Position numbers and translations under genes: made by a program. Below the pieces are notes generated by a model. The model was not told the DNA's origin. It was given only the letters and a program-made list of their open reading frames with translations, and ran no database searches. From JAPWJZ01 sp035626855 (GTDB lineage Bacteria > Pseudomonadota > Alphaproteobacteria > Micavibrionales > UBA2020), in the NCBI GenBank assembly GCA_035626855.1, contig DASPMW010000020.1:1-15722 (forward strand): a DNA stretch of 15,722 nucleotides, written 5' to 3'. How positions within the stretch are numbered: position 1 is the stretch's first letter; each line of letters opens with the position of its first letter. Shown here piece after piece: positions 1 to 7,320 of the stretch.

Positions 1-803
1 CCAATGCGGATGTGATCGCTTAAACCGGCCCGGCGGATATCTTCCTCCAGCTCGCTTTTGAAACCACTGGTGCCCGTGTTGGACGTTAGGAACAGGCAGG
101 TGAAGTCCCGCCGCGCGAGCTCCTTCAGCGCCGCCAGCGTAAACTGGTGGCCCTTGGACCGCGTCAGGCGCGCGGGCAGGATGAGAACTTTCCCGCCGTC
201 AGGGATTCCGAAAGATTTTCTCGCGTCGTCCATCTGTGCGGCCGTCACGGCATTCCGATCGAATTTCGCAAGAGAAATGCCGCGATGAATAACGCGCAGC
301 CGCCCATGGTCGAATGCGTAATTGCCCCTGAGATAATCCGCGAGATATTCCGAAACCGCGATGACGCGCGCGCCGCGCGTGATCGATGAGTTATACCACC
401 GCTTAATTGCACCCGTGATTTTATGCGCGGAATGGCAGCTCGTGACGAATTTTGCGCCTGTGCCGCGCACCGCGTAAAGCGCGCTCCAGGCCGGCGCCCG
501 CGAGCAGGCATGCAGGATATCGACCTTTTCAGCCCGGATAACGTCGCGCAGCCGCCTTATATTCGCAAGGATGACCAGAGGGTTTTTGCTGTGGACGGGC
601 AGCGCGATATGCTTGCCCCCTGCGGCGGTGATTTCGCCGACGCGCTTGCCCCCGCTGGAGACGACAATCGACCTGCCGCCTGCCTTCACGATCTCCGCAT
701 TCAGGTCAACGACGCCCTGTTCGACGCCGCCGGTGTCGAGCGCGGGCAGCAGCTGCACGATGACCGGCTTTTTTCCGGCTGCGATGAGGTCGGCAAAAGC
801 CAT
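1..803 (-). CDS. GT-B family glycosyltransferase (group 1/GT4-like), C-terminus outside window
   Basis: Predicted cytoplasmic or membrane-associated glycosyltransferase moving a sugar from an activated donor onto a growing glycan. Translating the minus strand from the ATG at 803 gives an open frame of 267 codons that runs off the window at base 1. Near the N-terminus (residues 19-35) is the LPALDTGGVEQG segment, which is the usual GT4 opening: a beta strand followed by a glycine-rich acceptor loop. The N-terminal Rossmann domain runs to about residue 175, and the donor-binding domain begins with ARLTRSKGH (211-219), the conserved R/K-containing motif of GT-B enzymes. The catalytic E-x7-E region would lie beyond the window. 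The start is 6 bases after the methyltransferase stop, so the gene is third in the minus-strand operon. No good Shine-Dalgarno is visible, which suggests coupling. Donor and acceptor cannot be told from sequence. Confidence 0.88.
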   Translation of the reverse strand, partial: MAFADLIAAGKKPVIVQLLPALDTGGVEQGVVDLNAEIVKAGGRSIVVSSGGKRVGEITAAGGKHIALPVHSKNPLVILANIRRLRDVIRAEKVDILHACSRAPAWSALYAVRGTGAKFVTSCHSAHKITGAIKRWYNSSITRGARVIAVSEYLADYLRGNYAFDHGRLRVIHRGISLAKFDRNAVTAAQMDDARKSFGIPDGGKVLILPARLTRSKGHQFTLAALKELARRDFTCLFLTSNTGTSGFKSELEEDIRRAGLSDHIRI

Positions 804-809
804 CAATTT

Positions 810-1511
810 TTATTTCAGCCGGCGCAGGACGAGGCCGGGGCGTTTCGTGATCCCGGGCTTCTCGACCTTGAAAGCGTCCGTCGTTTTCAGGAACTCATCG
901 ACAGCCTGCGTCTCGCCCGGCCATTCCTCCAGCCCGTATTCGTCGAAAACGAACACGCCGCCGACCGAGAGTTTGTCCTTCAGGCATTCGAGAACGACTT
1001 TGCAGGGTTCATAAAGGTCGGCATCGTAATAAAGGAAAGAGAACCGCTGATCGGGCGCGCTTTCCAGGAAGGCGGGAAGGGTATTCTCGATAAAGCCTTG
1101 GTGGATCAAGATGCGCTGGTCGAACCCAAACAGGCTTATAAATTCCTTCAGGACGGCCAAGTTGCCGCGGTAGCGGCCCTGATTCCCTTCCTGCACCCCG
1201 TCCTCGGCCTTGAAATTCGTCAGGCCCTCGAAGCTCTCGAAGCAATGAAGGCGTTTTTGGTCGAGCACGCCGTAAATCTGCGCGAGCTTGGCGAGGTACA
1301 TGATGTTGGCGCCGCGGTGAGAGCCGAATTCGGCGATATCGCCCGGCACATCGAGGGTGCTGCGGAAAATATCCAGGATCTCAACCGTGCGCGCCAGCGT
1401 CTTCGTGCCGACATACAGCGGCCAATGGTCGACGATGCTGTAAATTTCCTGCTCACCGAGGTTCTCGGACAGCTCTTTTCGCTTCGCCAGAAATTCGCTT
1501 TTATTAGCCAT
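810..1511 (-). CDS. TylF/MycF-type SAM-dependent O-methyltransferase
   Basis: A 233-residue class I SAM methyltransferase of the TylF/MycF (macrocin O-methyltransferase) family, whose characterised members methylate sugar hydroxyls. Motifs seen in order: AEFGSHRG (60-67, SAM-binding glycine loop), FESFEGL (91-97, the family's FDSFEG motif), YYDADLYEP (161-169) and VFDEYG (188-193). The last two carry the acidic residues that bind Mg2+ in family members. An upstream in-frame ATG at 1544 would add MPRFTRRRKRA, but the ATG at 1511 is preferred because GGAGG and AAGAG precede it and because its overlap of 8 bases with the upstream stop is typical of coupling. It sits between the CMAH-like protein and the glycosyltransferase, so the substrate is probably a sugar in a surface polysaccharide. 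The substrate is an inference; the family call is strong. Confidence 0.9.
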   Translation of the reverse strand: MANKSEFLAKRKELSENLGEQEIYSIVDHWPLYVGTKTLARTVEILDIFRSTLDVPGDIAEFGSHRGANIMYLAKLAQIYGVLDQKRLHCFESFEGLTNFKAEDGVQEGNQGRYRGNLAVLKEFISLFGFDQRILIHQGFIENTLPAFLESAPDQRFSFLYYDADLYEPCKVVLECLKDKLSVGGVFVFDEYGLEEWPGETQAVDEFLKTTDAFKVEKPGITKRPGLVLRRLK

Positions 1512-3075
1512 TGCTCTTTTTCGCCTCCGGGTAAATCTGGGCATTGAGGGTGTCCGCGCTGTTATCCGCCTTGCCGCCGTTTTCGCAATCGAATTTCCAC
1601 TGATGGCGCGGGCAGGTGACGTAACGGCCGTCGAATTTCGCGTATTTCAGGTCCGCGCCTTGGTGCGGGCAGAAGCGCTTGCAGTTGACCATAGTGCCGT
1701 CAGCAGCGGTCAGCGTGATCATCTCGTCGTTGTTGCGGAATCCCGAAAGCTTTTCGAGCCCGTATTCCAGCTCATTCGTGTCATTGGCAACGAAAAAGGT
1801 GCTGAGCACGGAATCGAACACATCGGGGTCGCGCTTGTTGCGGAACAGGAAAGACAGGAAATAGGTCCCCCAGCCGCGTGTCGATTGAATTAGTTTCCGC
1901 AGCGCCGCGATGGAAGTCTGGTGCAGGTAATAGGGCGGCTTTAATTCCTGCGCCTCGATGCGTGAGAAAGTATGTTCGGGCAGCGTGATCGCGTATAGGT
2001 GTTCGCTGGTTTCGCCCTTGACCGAGAAATAAACTGCGCCGGACAGGGGCTCAGCCGGGAATTTCTGCAAAATCGCGGTCTTGTCCTGCATTTCCTTTTC
2101 AAAGAAGCGCAGCACGTCGCTTTCGGAAATGTCAGCGGGTGCGGGCGCGCCGGCATCCACCGCACGGTAATACTGGATGATTTCGTCGAGGCGTTGTTTG
2201 TCGAGCGGCGCCGCGGTTCCTTCAAAGTGGATGGGAGCGCCCCCGCTGGCCATTGCACTGCCACCGACATCAAGCGCGGCGAAGCTGATACCGCTGTTCT
2301 TTTCCTTCAGGTAGCTTTCGAATTCCCACCATTTCGGGAAGATCGTCTCCGTCTCGAAATTGAGGTGGTAGTGCTCGGGATAGGGGAAGATGGCGGGGCC
2401 CGCGGAGGGCATGTAAAAGCCGGGCGCGAGATCCTGGATGAAGTTCCGCGCGGCCTGGAATTTCCGCATCTTTTTCTGGCGGGATATCTTCTTATACTCT
2501 TCCGGCGAAATGTCGTAGCAGATCGGGTGCATATTTGCGCCGCTGAATTGCGAGCTCATGATGTCGATATGCCCGCATTGTTCTTTCAGCCAGAGCGCGC
2601 GGTCGAAGATCTTGCAGTCATTGGCGTCGAAAAAGGAGAGGTCTGCGGTTTTGATAAAAATCGCGCTGTCGCGGTTGATGCCGCTTTCGTCGATGAATAT
2701 TTTAAATTCGATATCGTGAAAGCACTGCGTTTCGTTCTCGTCCACAAGCTCCGGCGCGTGGTTCAGGTGAGCCGCGATGCGCCGCTTGAAATAATCGCTG
2801 TCGTAATTCGGGATGCAGAGTTTCGCCGCGAAGGGCAGGATCTTCGCAAGGGTCTCCTCGTCGTAATGGTCTTCATGCTCGTGCGTGACATAGACCAGTA
2901 CGGGCTTTTCCTGCATCTTCGCCAGCAACCATTGCAGCATGTGGTCATTCGGGGGCAATTGCCGCCATGCGCCGAGGAACGCGCCCCGCGGCGACAGCCA
3001 CGGGTCGATCAGGCAGGCGGCGGCCTCCGTCTCGATCAGGAAACAGGCATGCCCAAGATAGGTCAGTTTCGTCAT
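1504..3075 (-). CDS. MBL-fold plus C-terminal Rieske [2Fe-2S] protein, CMAH-like with permuted domain order
   Basis: A 523-residue cytoplasmic protein. The N-terminal half is a metallo-beta-lactamase fold: TYLGHACFL (5-13), DPWL (24-27) and the metal motif THEHEDH (64-70). The C-terminus is a Rieske domain with Cys469-x-His471 and, 16 residues later, Cys488-x2-His491, followed by QWKFD. Compared from memory with mammalian CMP-N-acetylneuraminate hydroxylase (CMAH), it shares TYLxHAC, DPWL, HxHxDH, an RDPD motif (415-418) and the Rieske pattern CxHQG...CxxHxWKxD. In CMAH the Rieske domain comes first; here it comes last. CMAH hydroxylates the N-acetyl group of CMP-Neu5Ac using electrons passed through the Rieske cluster. 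A similar hydroxylation of a nucleotide sugar is plausible here but unproven. The start at 3075 has GCGAGGG upstream; an ATG at 3189 would add a basic, low-quality 38-residue leader and is rejected. First gene of the minus-strand operon. Confidence 0.85.
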   Translation of the reverse strand: MTKLTYLGHACFLIETEAAACLIDPWLSPRGAFLGAWRQLPPNDHMLQWLLAKMQEKPVLVYVTHEHEDHYDEETLAKILPFAAKLCIPNYDSDYFKRRIAAHLNHAPELVDENETQCFHDIEFKIFIDESGINRDSAIFIKTADLSFFDANDCKIFDRALWLKEQCGHIDIMSSQFSGANMHPICYDISPEEYKKISRQKKMRKFQAARNFIQDLAPGFYMPSAGPAIFPYPEHYHLNFETETIFPKWWEFESYLKEKNSGISFAALDVGGSAMASGGAPIHFEGTAAPLDKQRLDEIIQYYRAVDAGAPAPADISESDVLRFFEKEMQDKTAILQKFPAEPLSGAVYFSVKGETSEHLYAITLPEHTFSRIEAQELKPPYYLHQTSIAALRKLIQSTRGWGTYFLSFLFRNKRDPDVFDSVLSTFFVANDTNELEYGLEKLSGFRNNDEMITLTAADGTMVNCKRFCPHQGADLKYAKFDGRYVTCPRHQWKFDCENGGKADNSADTLNAQIYPEAKKSNG

Positions 3076-3212
3076 TTGCCCTCGCTTCGCGGCGGAAACT
3101 AGCAGGAAATGCGGGGAAACTGAAGCTTTACTAGGAGCTGCACCAGCCTCTCTGCTCCGGAAGCGCGAGCGGTTTCTCCGTATTTTCAAGGGGATGGCCT
3201 TTTGGGCGTTGC

Positions 3213-3232
3213 ACGGAATTTGCGGTTTCCGT
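3213..3232. repeat. Inverted repeat in the divergent promoter region
   Basis: ACGGAA (3213-3218) and TTCCGT (3227-3232) form a perfect 6-base inverted repeat with an 8-base centre. It lies in the 216-base gap between the divergent CMAH-like and YdcF-like genes, and could be an operator or a chance repeat. A TACACT at 3249-3254 could serve as a -10 element for the plus-strand genes, but its -35 (TTTCCG, inside the repeat) is poor. Nothing else is recognised in this gap. Confidence 0.25.
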
Positions 3233-3291
3233 CGCGTTCAAACCCGCCTACACTTGGCCTCTCAAACGAAAGCGCCCGTGGCGGAGTTGCA

Positions 3292-3918
3292 ATGAAGGAT
3301 TTGAGCAAGGAATTCCTGAAAGCGGTCGGCGAGTATATGCTCGTCGAGACGCCGCTGCGGCGCGCGGATGTGTGCCTTTGCTTTGGCGGCGAGCATGCCG
3401 AGGAAATCGCGCAGCATGCAGCAGATCTTTATCATCAGGGGTATTTCTCGCTCGTCGTCGTTTCCGGCCAGCCGAACACCTCGAAGGGTGTGATGGAGGC
3501 AAAGGCCATGCGCGACGTGCTGCTGGCGCGCGGCGTGCCGGACGAAATCATCCTGGTCGAAGACCGCGCGACCAATACCGGCGAAAACGTGAAATTCGCG
3601 AGGGAGCTGCTTGACAAAACCAAGGGCCTCGAAAACATCCAGTCCGTTATCGGCATCGGCCAGATCCACGGTTCCCGCCGCTTCCTGATGACGCTCGAGC
3701 AGCAATGGCCGCAAGTGACCAAGATGTTCACAGCGCCCAATTATTTCCCCGTCAGCCGCGAGGACTGGCACAAGGACGCGAAGTTCCGCGACGCGGTGCT
3801 CTGCGAGTTCAACAAGGTGGCGCCTTATAAGCAAGTGGGATTCATCCGCGAAATCGACATGGAAGAAGTGAAACGGTCGATCGAGAAATGCCCGCCGCCC
3901 AAAGGTCCGCGGCCATGA
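3292..3918 (+). CDS. YdcF-like DUF218 domain protein
   Basis: A 208-residue protein of the DUF218 family (YdcF, SanA and ElyC relatives), a Rossmann-like fold linked in other bacteria to envelope functions, with no generally established reaction. Seen: a first strand VCLCFGG (27-33) where family members have the V(L)GxG loop, VVVSGQ (55-60), and the diagnostic acidic/asparagine segment EDRATNTGEN (90-99). There is no signal peptide or transmembrane helix, unlike SanA and ElyC, so a cytoplasmic location as for YdcF is expected. The ATG at 3292 is chosen because GCGGAG lies just upstream and it opens directly into family-like sequence; an ATG at 3202 would add 30 unconvincing residues. It ends in an ATGA overlap with the next gene and is first of a three-gene operon. 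Exact function unknown. Confidence 0.85.
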   Translation: MKDLSKEFLKAVGEYMLVETPLRRADVCLCFGGEHAEEIAQHAADLYHQGYFSLVVVSGQPNTSKGVMEAKAMRDVLLARGVPDEIILVEDRATNTGENVKFARELLDKTKGLENIQSVIGIGQIHGSRRFLMTLEQQWPQVTKMFTAPNYFPVSREDWHKDAKFRDAVLCEFNKVAPYKQVGFIREIDMEEVKRSIEKCPPPKGPRP

Positions 3919-5021
3919 AACGTGAAATTCGCAAATCGCCGCATCGCGCGCCCCCGAAATCCGCGCCCCCGAAATCGGTGCGGGCGGCTGCGCGCCCGAC
4001 CGCGAAAAATTCTGCAGGACTGCCTGTGCTGCTGCGCTGCGCCCCCGGGCTGTCGCGCATGATGCAGCATGAAATGAGGTTCCGCAAACTCATGGAACGC
4101 GGCGCGCGCCCGACGGAAGTCTATCAGCGCAACCACGACATCGTCTTTCTGAAAAACGTGATGAACCGCGAGAATATCGCGCAGATGCGCATTGCGGAGG
4201 ATGCCGGGAACTGCCTGATCCACGGGCAATTCAAGATTACGCCCGCGCAACTCGACCGCGCGGCGGATGCGCTGCTGGGCCTGCGCCATCCGCTGAAGCT
4301 TGCCGTCACGGCCGATGGCCGCCATTTTGACCGCCGTGACATGGAACGGTTCATGTCGCGCGAACTGATCCGGCGCGGCGTCCGGCTTGCCGATGAAGGC
4401 AAAATGCTGTGGTTGTTCATCGTCGATGAAAAATTCTATCTCGTGCAGGAAACCGCGCGGGAGGACGCCGCCTGGTCGCGCCACCTCCGCCGCCGCGAGC
4501 GCGAGGGCAGCCTACCCCCCACAATAGGGGCTGCCATGGCCTTCATCGCCAAGCCACAACCGCGCGAAACCGTGCTCGACCCCTGCTGCGGCAGCGGCAC
4601 GCTGCTTGCCGAAGCGCATGGGCTGCAGCCAGATCTAGCGAAGCTGACGGGCTTCGATCTCGACGCGCAGGCCATCGCCATCGCGCGCGAAAACCTGCGC
4701 AAGATCCCGAATGCCGAAGCCTTCACCGGTGATGGCACCCAGACCGCGCGGCCTGACGCCTCGGTTGACCTGCTGCTCGCGAACCTCCCCTTCGGTAAGC
4801 AATACGGCAAGCGGGTAGAAAACCCTGCGCTTTACGCGGCGCTGCTGAAGGAAGCTTTGCGCCTTGCAATAAAGCCTGCCTTCCGCGCTGTGTTGCTGAC
4901 ATCCGACGTGCCGGCCTTCAAGGGGGCGATGCAGGAAGTCCGCGAACTGAAATATGAAGAGGCATTCAACGTCAAGATCCGCGGCGAGCAGTCGCGCTGC
5001 TACCTGGTGACCCTGAAATGA
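3915..5021 (+). CDS. THUMP-type RNA (probably tRNA) guanine-N2 methyltransferase
   Basis: A 368-residue protein resembling the UPF0020/Trm11-Trm14-TrmN group of N2-guanine RNA methyltransferases. Residues about 37-195 look like a THUMP-bearing RNA-binding region. The C-terminal Rossmann domain shows motif I DPCCGSGT (222-229), the acidic FDLD (247-250) that would contact SAM ribose, and the catalytic NLPFG (290-294), equivalent to the (N/D)PP(F/Y) motif of amino-methylating enzymes. The first 35 residues are a basic Ala/Pro-rich tail unlike the rest, containing a tandem PPKSA/PPKSV repeat. The start overlaps the previous stop as ATGA, implying coupled translation. The large-subunit rRNA enzyme RlmL is an alternative relative but is much longer, so a tRNA enzyme is favoured. 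The modified position cannot be assigned. Confidence 0.85.
   Translation: MKREIRKSPHRAPPKSAPPKSVRAAARPTAKNSAGLPVLLRCAPGLSRMMQHEMRFRKLMERGARPTEVYQRNHDIVFLKNVMNRENIAQMRIAEDAGNCLIHGQFKITPAQLDRAADALLGLRHPLKLAVTADGRHFDRRDMERFMSRELIRRGVRLADEGKMLWLFIVDEKFYLVQETAREDAAWSRHLRRREREGSLPPTIGAAMAFIAKPQPRETVLDPCCGSGTLLAEAHGLQPDLAKLTGFDLDAQAIAIARENLRKIPNAEAFTGDGTQTARPDASVDLLLANLPFGKQYGKRVENPALYAALLKEALRLAIKPAFRAVLLTSDVPAFKGAMQEVRELKYEEAFNVKIRGEQSRCYLVTLK
3947..3976 (+). repeat. 15-base perfect tandem duplication within the methyltransferase N-terminal tail
   Basis: The unit CGCGCCCCCGAAATC occurs twice head to tail (3947-3961 and 3962-3976). It encodes the repeated PPKS segment of the basic tail. The length is a multiple of three, so the frame is preserved, as expected for slippage in a poorly constrained tail. 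Confidence 0.85.
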
Positions 5022-6301
5022 GCTTCGCCGGGTATATCGACACCTATTACGCCGATACGCTTGGCCGGGAGAAATCTTACCGCCCGCTGCACGCGCCGAT
5101 TGATGCGGATGTCTGCATTGTGGGCGGCGGTTTCGCGGGCCTGAACACGGCGCTCAGCCTCGCCGAGCGCGGGCGGAATGTCGCGCTGCTGGAGGGCAAG
5201 CGCATCGGCTGGGGCAGTTCCGGCCGCAATGCCGGCTTCGTCGCCAAGGGCTATGCCGCGGATGAAGCCTACCTTTTGAAAAAGCTCGGTCTGGAAATGG
5301 CGCGCGAGATCATCACGCTGACGCAAAACGCACGGCGCAAGATACAGGAACGCATCGCGACCTATAACATCGATTGCGGCCCCGTCATCCCGGGCGTGCT
5401 CACCGCGAGCTGGCGCGACAACGACGCGGAAATGCGCGACTACGTGAAGCAATCGAACGACAATTTCAACACGGGCTTCGAATTCTGGAACCGCGAGCAA
5501 ATCCGCGAGGCTTGCAAGACCGATAAATACTACAACGCCGTCTATTCACCGCAGGATTTCCAGTTCCACCCCTTGCGCTATGTCCACGGACTTGCGGCGG
5601 CACTGGAATCAAAGGGCGGACAGATATTTGAAAATTCGCCCGTGATCAAGATCGAGAAAGAAGGCATGCACTGGCGTGTCGCGACGCAAACAGGTTCTGT
5701 GCGCTGCAACCACGTCGTTCTCGCCTGTTCCGTTTATATCGAGAAGCTCGATCGCCGCCTCGCCGCCGCGTCCTTTCCGGTGCAGACCTACATCATGGTG
5801 ACCAAGCCTATGGCGGAGGAGGCTCTGGCTGCCTCCATTAATACGCGCTGCGCGATTTCGGATATGCGTTTTTGCAGCGATTATTACCGGCGGCTTGATG
5901 GCGGGCGGGTGCTGTGGGGCGGGCGCGTCGCGCTCTGGTCGAACCCCAAAGATATCGCCGGCATGATGCAGTCGGACATGTTCAGGGTTTATCCGCAACT
6001 CAAAGGAATTGCGGAGCCGGAATATTCCTGGGCCGGGCTGCTTGCCTATGCGCCGCACAAGATGCCGCAAATCGGGGAGATCGAGCCGGGATACTGGTAC
6101 GCGACCGGCTTCGGCGGCCATGGAATCGCGCCGACGACTGTCGCGGGCGAAGTCGTTGCCGCGGCGATTGCGGGCGGCGACGACACCTATAAACACTTCT
6201 CTCCCTTCGGGCTTGGCTATGCCGGCGGAAAGCTCGGTAAATATGTCGCGCAGCTAGTCTATTGGTGGTGGCGTGCGCGCGATCATATTTCGGTGGGTTA
6301 A
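5018..6301 (+). CDS. FAD-dependent amine/amino acid oxidase, PuuB/OrdL-like DAO family
   Basis: A 427-residue flavoprotein of the DAO superfamily, closest in style to gamma-glutamylputrescine oxidase (PuuB) and related oxidases of secondary amines. Seen: the dinucleotide-binding loop VCIVGGGFAGLNTA (32-45) with the ribose-binding Glu59 after the second strand (NVALLEG), the SSGRNAGF segment (67-74) that packs against the flavin in this family, and a C-terminal ATGFGGHG motif contacting the isoalloxazine. It starts inside the previous stop (ATGA), so it is the last gene of the DUF218-methyltransferase-oxidase operon. None of the other putrescine catabolism genes (ligase, dehydrogenase, hydrolase) is nearby, so PuuB activity is not assured; glycine- or sarcosine-type substrates are alternatives. 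The aromatic, basic C-terminus (YWWWRARDH) is a mild oddity that might touch the membrane. Confidence 0.88.
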   Translation: MSFAGYIDTYYADTLGREKSYRPLHAPIDADVCIVGGGFAGLNTALSLAERGRNVALLEGKRIGWGSSGRNAGFVAKGYAADEAYLLKKLGLEMAREIITLTQNARRKIQERIATYNIDCGPVIPGVLTASWRDNDAEMRDYVKQSNDNFNTGFEFWNREQIREACKTDKYYNAVYSPQDFQFHPLRYVHGLAAALESKGGQIFENSPVIKIEKEGMHWRVATQTGSVRCNHVVLACSVYIEKLDRRLAAASFPVQTYIMVTKPMAEEALAASINTRCAISDMRFCSDYYRRLDGGRVLWGGRVALWSNPKDIAGMMQSDMFRVYPQLKGIAEPEYSWAGLLAYAPHKMPQIGEIEPGYWYATGFGGHGIAPTTVAGEVVAAAIAGGDDTYKHFSPFGLGYAGGKLGKYVAQLVYWWWRARDHISVG

Positions 6302-6340
6302 GCCGTTGAAATTGGAAGGGTTATTACTTTCCGAAAGCAA

Positions 6341-6369
6341 TTGACATAACAAGTTGATATCCCTAAAGT
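6341..6369 (+). promoter_or_regulatory. Sigma-70-type promoter for the ankyrin-HAD pair
   Basis: TTGACA (6341-6346) is a perfect -35 hexamer, followed after exactly 17 bases by TAAAGT (6364-6369), 4 of 6 matches to TATAAT. It lies in the 104-base gap after the oxidase. The predicted start near 6376 would leave a leader of about 30 bases ending in CGAGGG and the ATG at 6406. Confidence 0.5.
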
Positions 6370-6405
6370 CCTCGTCAGAAAACAATTAAAAAAACGAGGG
6401 TCATC

Positions 6406-7320
6406 ATGGATTTCACCAAAATAAAAAACGCTGCCAAAGCCGTGCGCAAATTTCTGACCAGCCAGGAAGCGCTGAATACCCGGCTGCTGCAGGCGGTCGA
6501 GCAAAACAATATCGCCAAAGCGACCAAGGCGTTGGCGGATGGCGCGAATGCTTCGGCAGGCAGCGGGGGCTGGCGCAATGACAGCCCGCTGCTCGCCGCG
6601 ATCATTGCCGCGAATGTCGAGATGGTGAAACTGCTGACCGCGGCGGGCGCGGATGTGAACAAAAAAATCAGCTATGGCGACGACACGCCCTTCACCGAGG
6701 CCGCGCGCCGCGGCAACCTTCCGGTTATTACCGCGTTGCTCGATGCCGGCGCGAAGATCAATGCGAAGGGGGATCGCGGCCAGACGGCATACCTTCAGGC
6801 CGTGGCGACGAAGAACAAGCCTCTCGCAGATCTGCTGGAACAGCGCGGGGCAAACCTTGACACCGCCGATAAATACGGCTGGTCGCCGATTACCTACGCG
6901 ATCAAGAACGGCGATATCGAAACGGTGCAGGCGCTGCTCGCGAAAGATGTGCGCACCAACCGCATCGACGAGGAAGACCGCAGCCTGACGGATATCGCAA
7001 CGCAACTGCAGCAATGGAGCGCCCTGCGCGCGCTGCAGGACCATGCTGATAAAAAGGTGCCGCAATGGCAGTTGCTGCCGGATGCAGACGCGGTAGCTCA
7101 TGTCAGCATTATGCGCGATCTTGGCTATAAACTCACCGAAGTGTTCAACACGCGCACGCAGCGCCTCACCGCGATCACGCATAACTTTGAAACCGGCCTC
7201 GACAGTACGCTGGTGCGCCCGCTCGCCGATGCCGACAAGCCGGCGGTCGACGAAGCGGTGAAGCAACTGGCGTCACTTAAGGCTCCGAAACCCGAAGCCA
7301 AGCCGCAGGTGCAGCCGTGA
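6406..7320 (+). CDS. Ankyrin-repeat protein
   Basis: A 304-residue protein, probably cytoplasmic because no signal peptide or membrane segment is visible. About five ankyrin repeats can be laid out: 23-52, 58-87, 92-121, 125-154 and 158-187. The clearest contain PLLAAIIAANVEMVKLL, TPFTEAARRGNLPVITALL and SPITYAIKNGDIETVQALL, with the usual GAxxN turns (GADVN, GAKIN, GANLD). The last 110 residues are non-repeat helical sequence ending in a Lys/Pro-rich tail. Ankyrin repeats bind proteins, so this is probably an adaptor or inhibitor. The start at 6406 follows GAGGG. The stop overlaps the GTG start of the HAD gene (GTGA), so the two are translated together and may act as partners. It shares a GGWR insertion (54-57) with the other ankyrin protein at 10614-11480. 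Confidence 0.88.
   Translation: MDFTKIKNAAKAVRKFLTSQEALNTRLLQAVEQNNIAKATKALADGANASAGSGGWRNDSPLLAAIIAANVEMVKLLTAAGADVNKKISYGDDTPFTEAARRGNLPVITALLDAGAKINAKGDRGQTAYLQAVATKNKPLADLLEQRGANLDTADKYGWSPITYAIKNGDIETVQALLAKDVRTNRIDEEDRSLTDIATQLQQWSALRALQDHADKKVPQWQLLPDADAVAHVSIMRDLGYKLTEVFNTRTQRLTAITHNFETGLDSTLVRPLADADKPAVDEAVKQLASLKAPKPEAKPQVQP

Noticed and set aside
423..1547. Long plus-strand open frame of 374 codons
   Set aside because: It lies antisense to the glycosyltransferase and methyltransferase genes, whose minus-strand translations carry clear family motifs. Its own product has no recognisable domain.
1999..3102. Plus-strand open frame of 367 codons
   Set aside because: Antisense shadow of the MBL/Rieske gene; high G+C opens the opposite frame.
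5018..6301. Naming the oxidase puuB
   Set aside because: The fold is clear but no other putrescine-pathway gene is nearby, and the DAO family covers many substrates.
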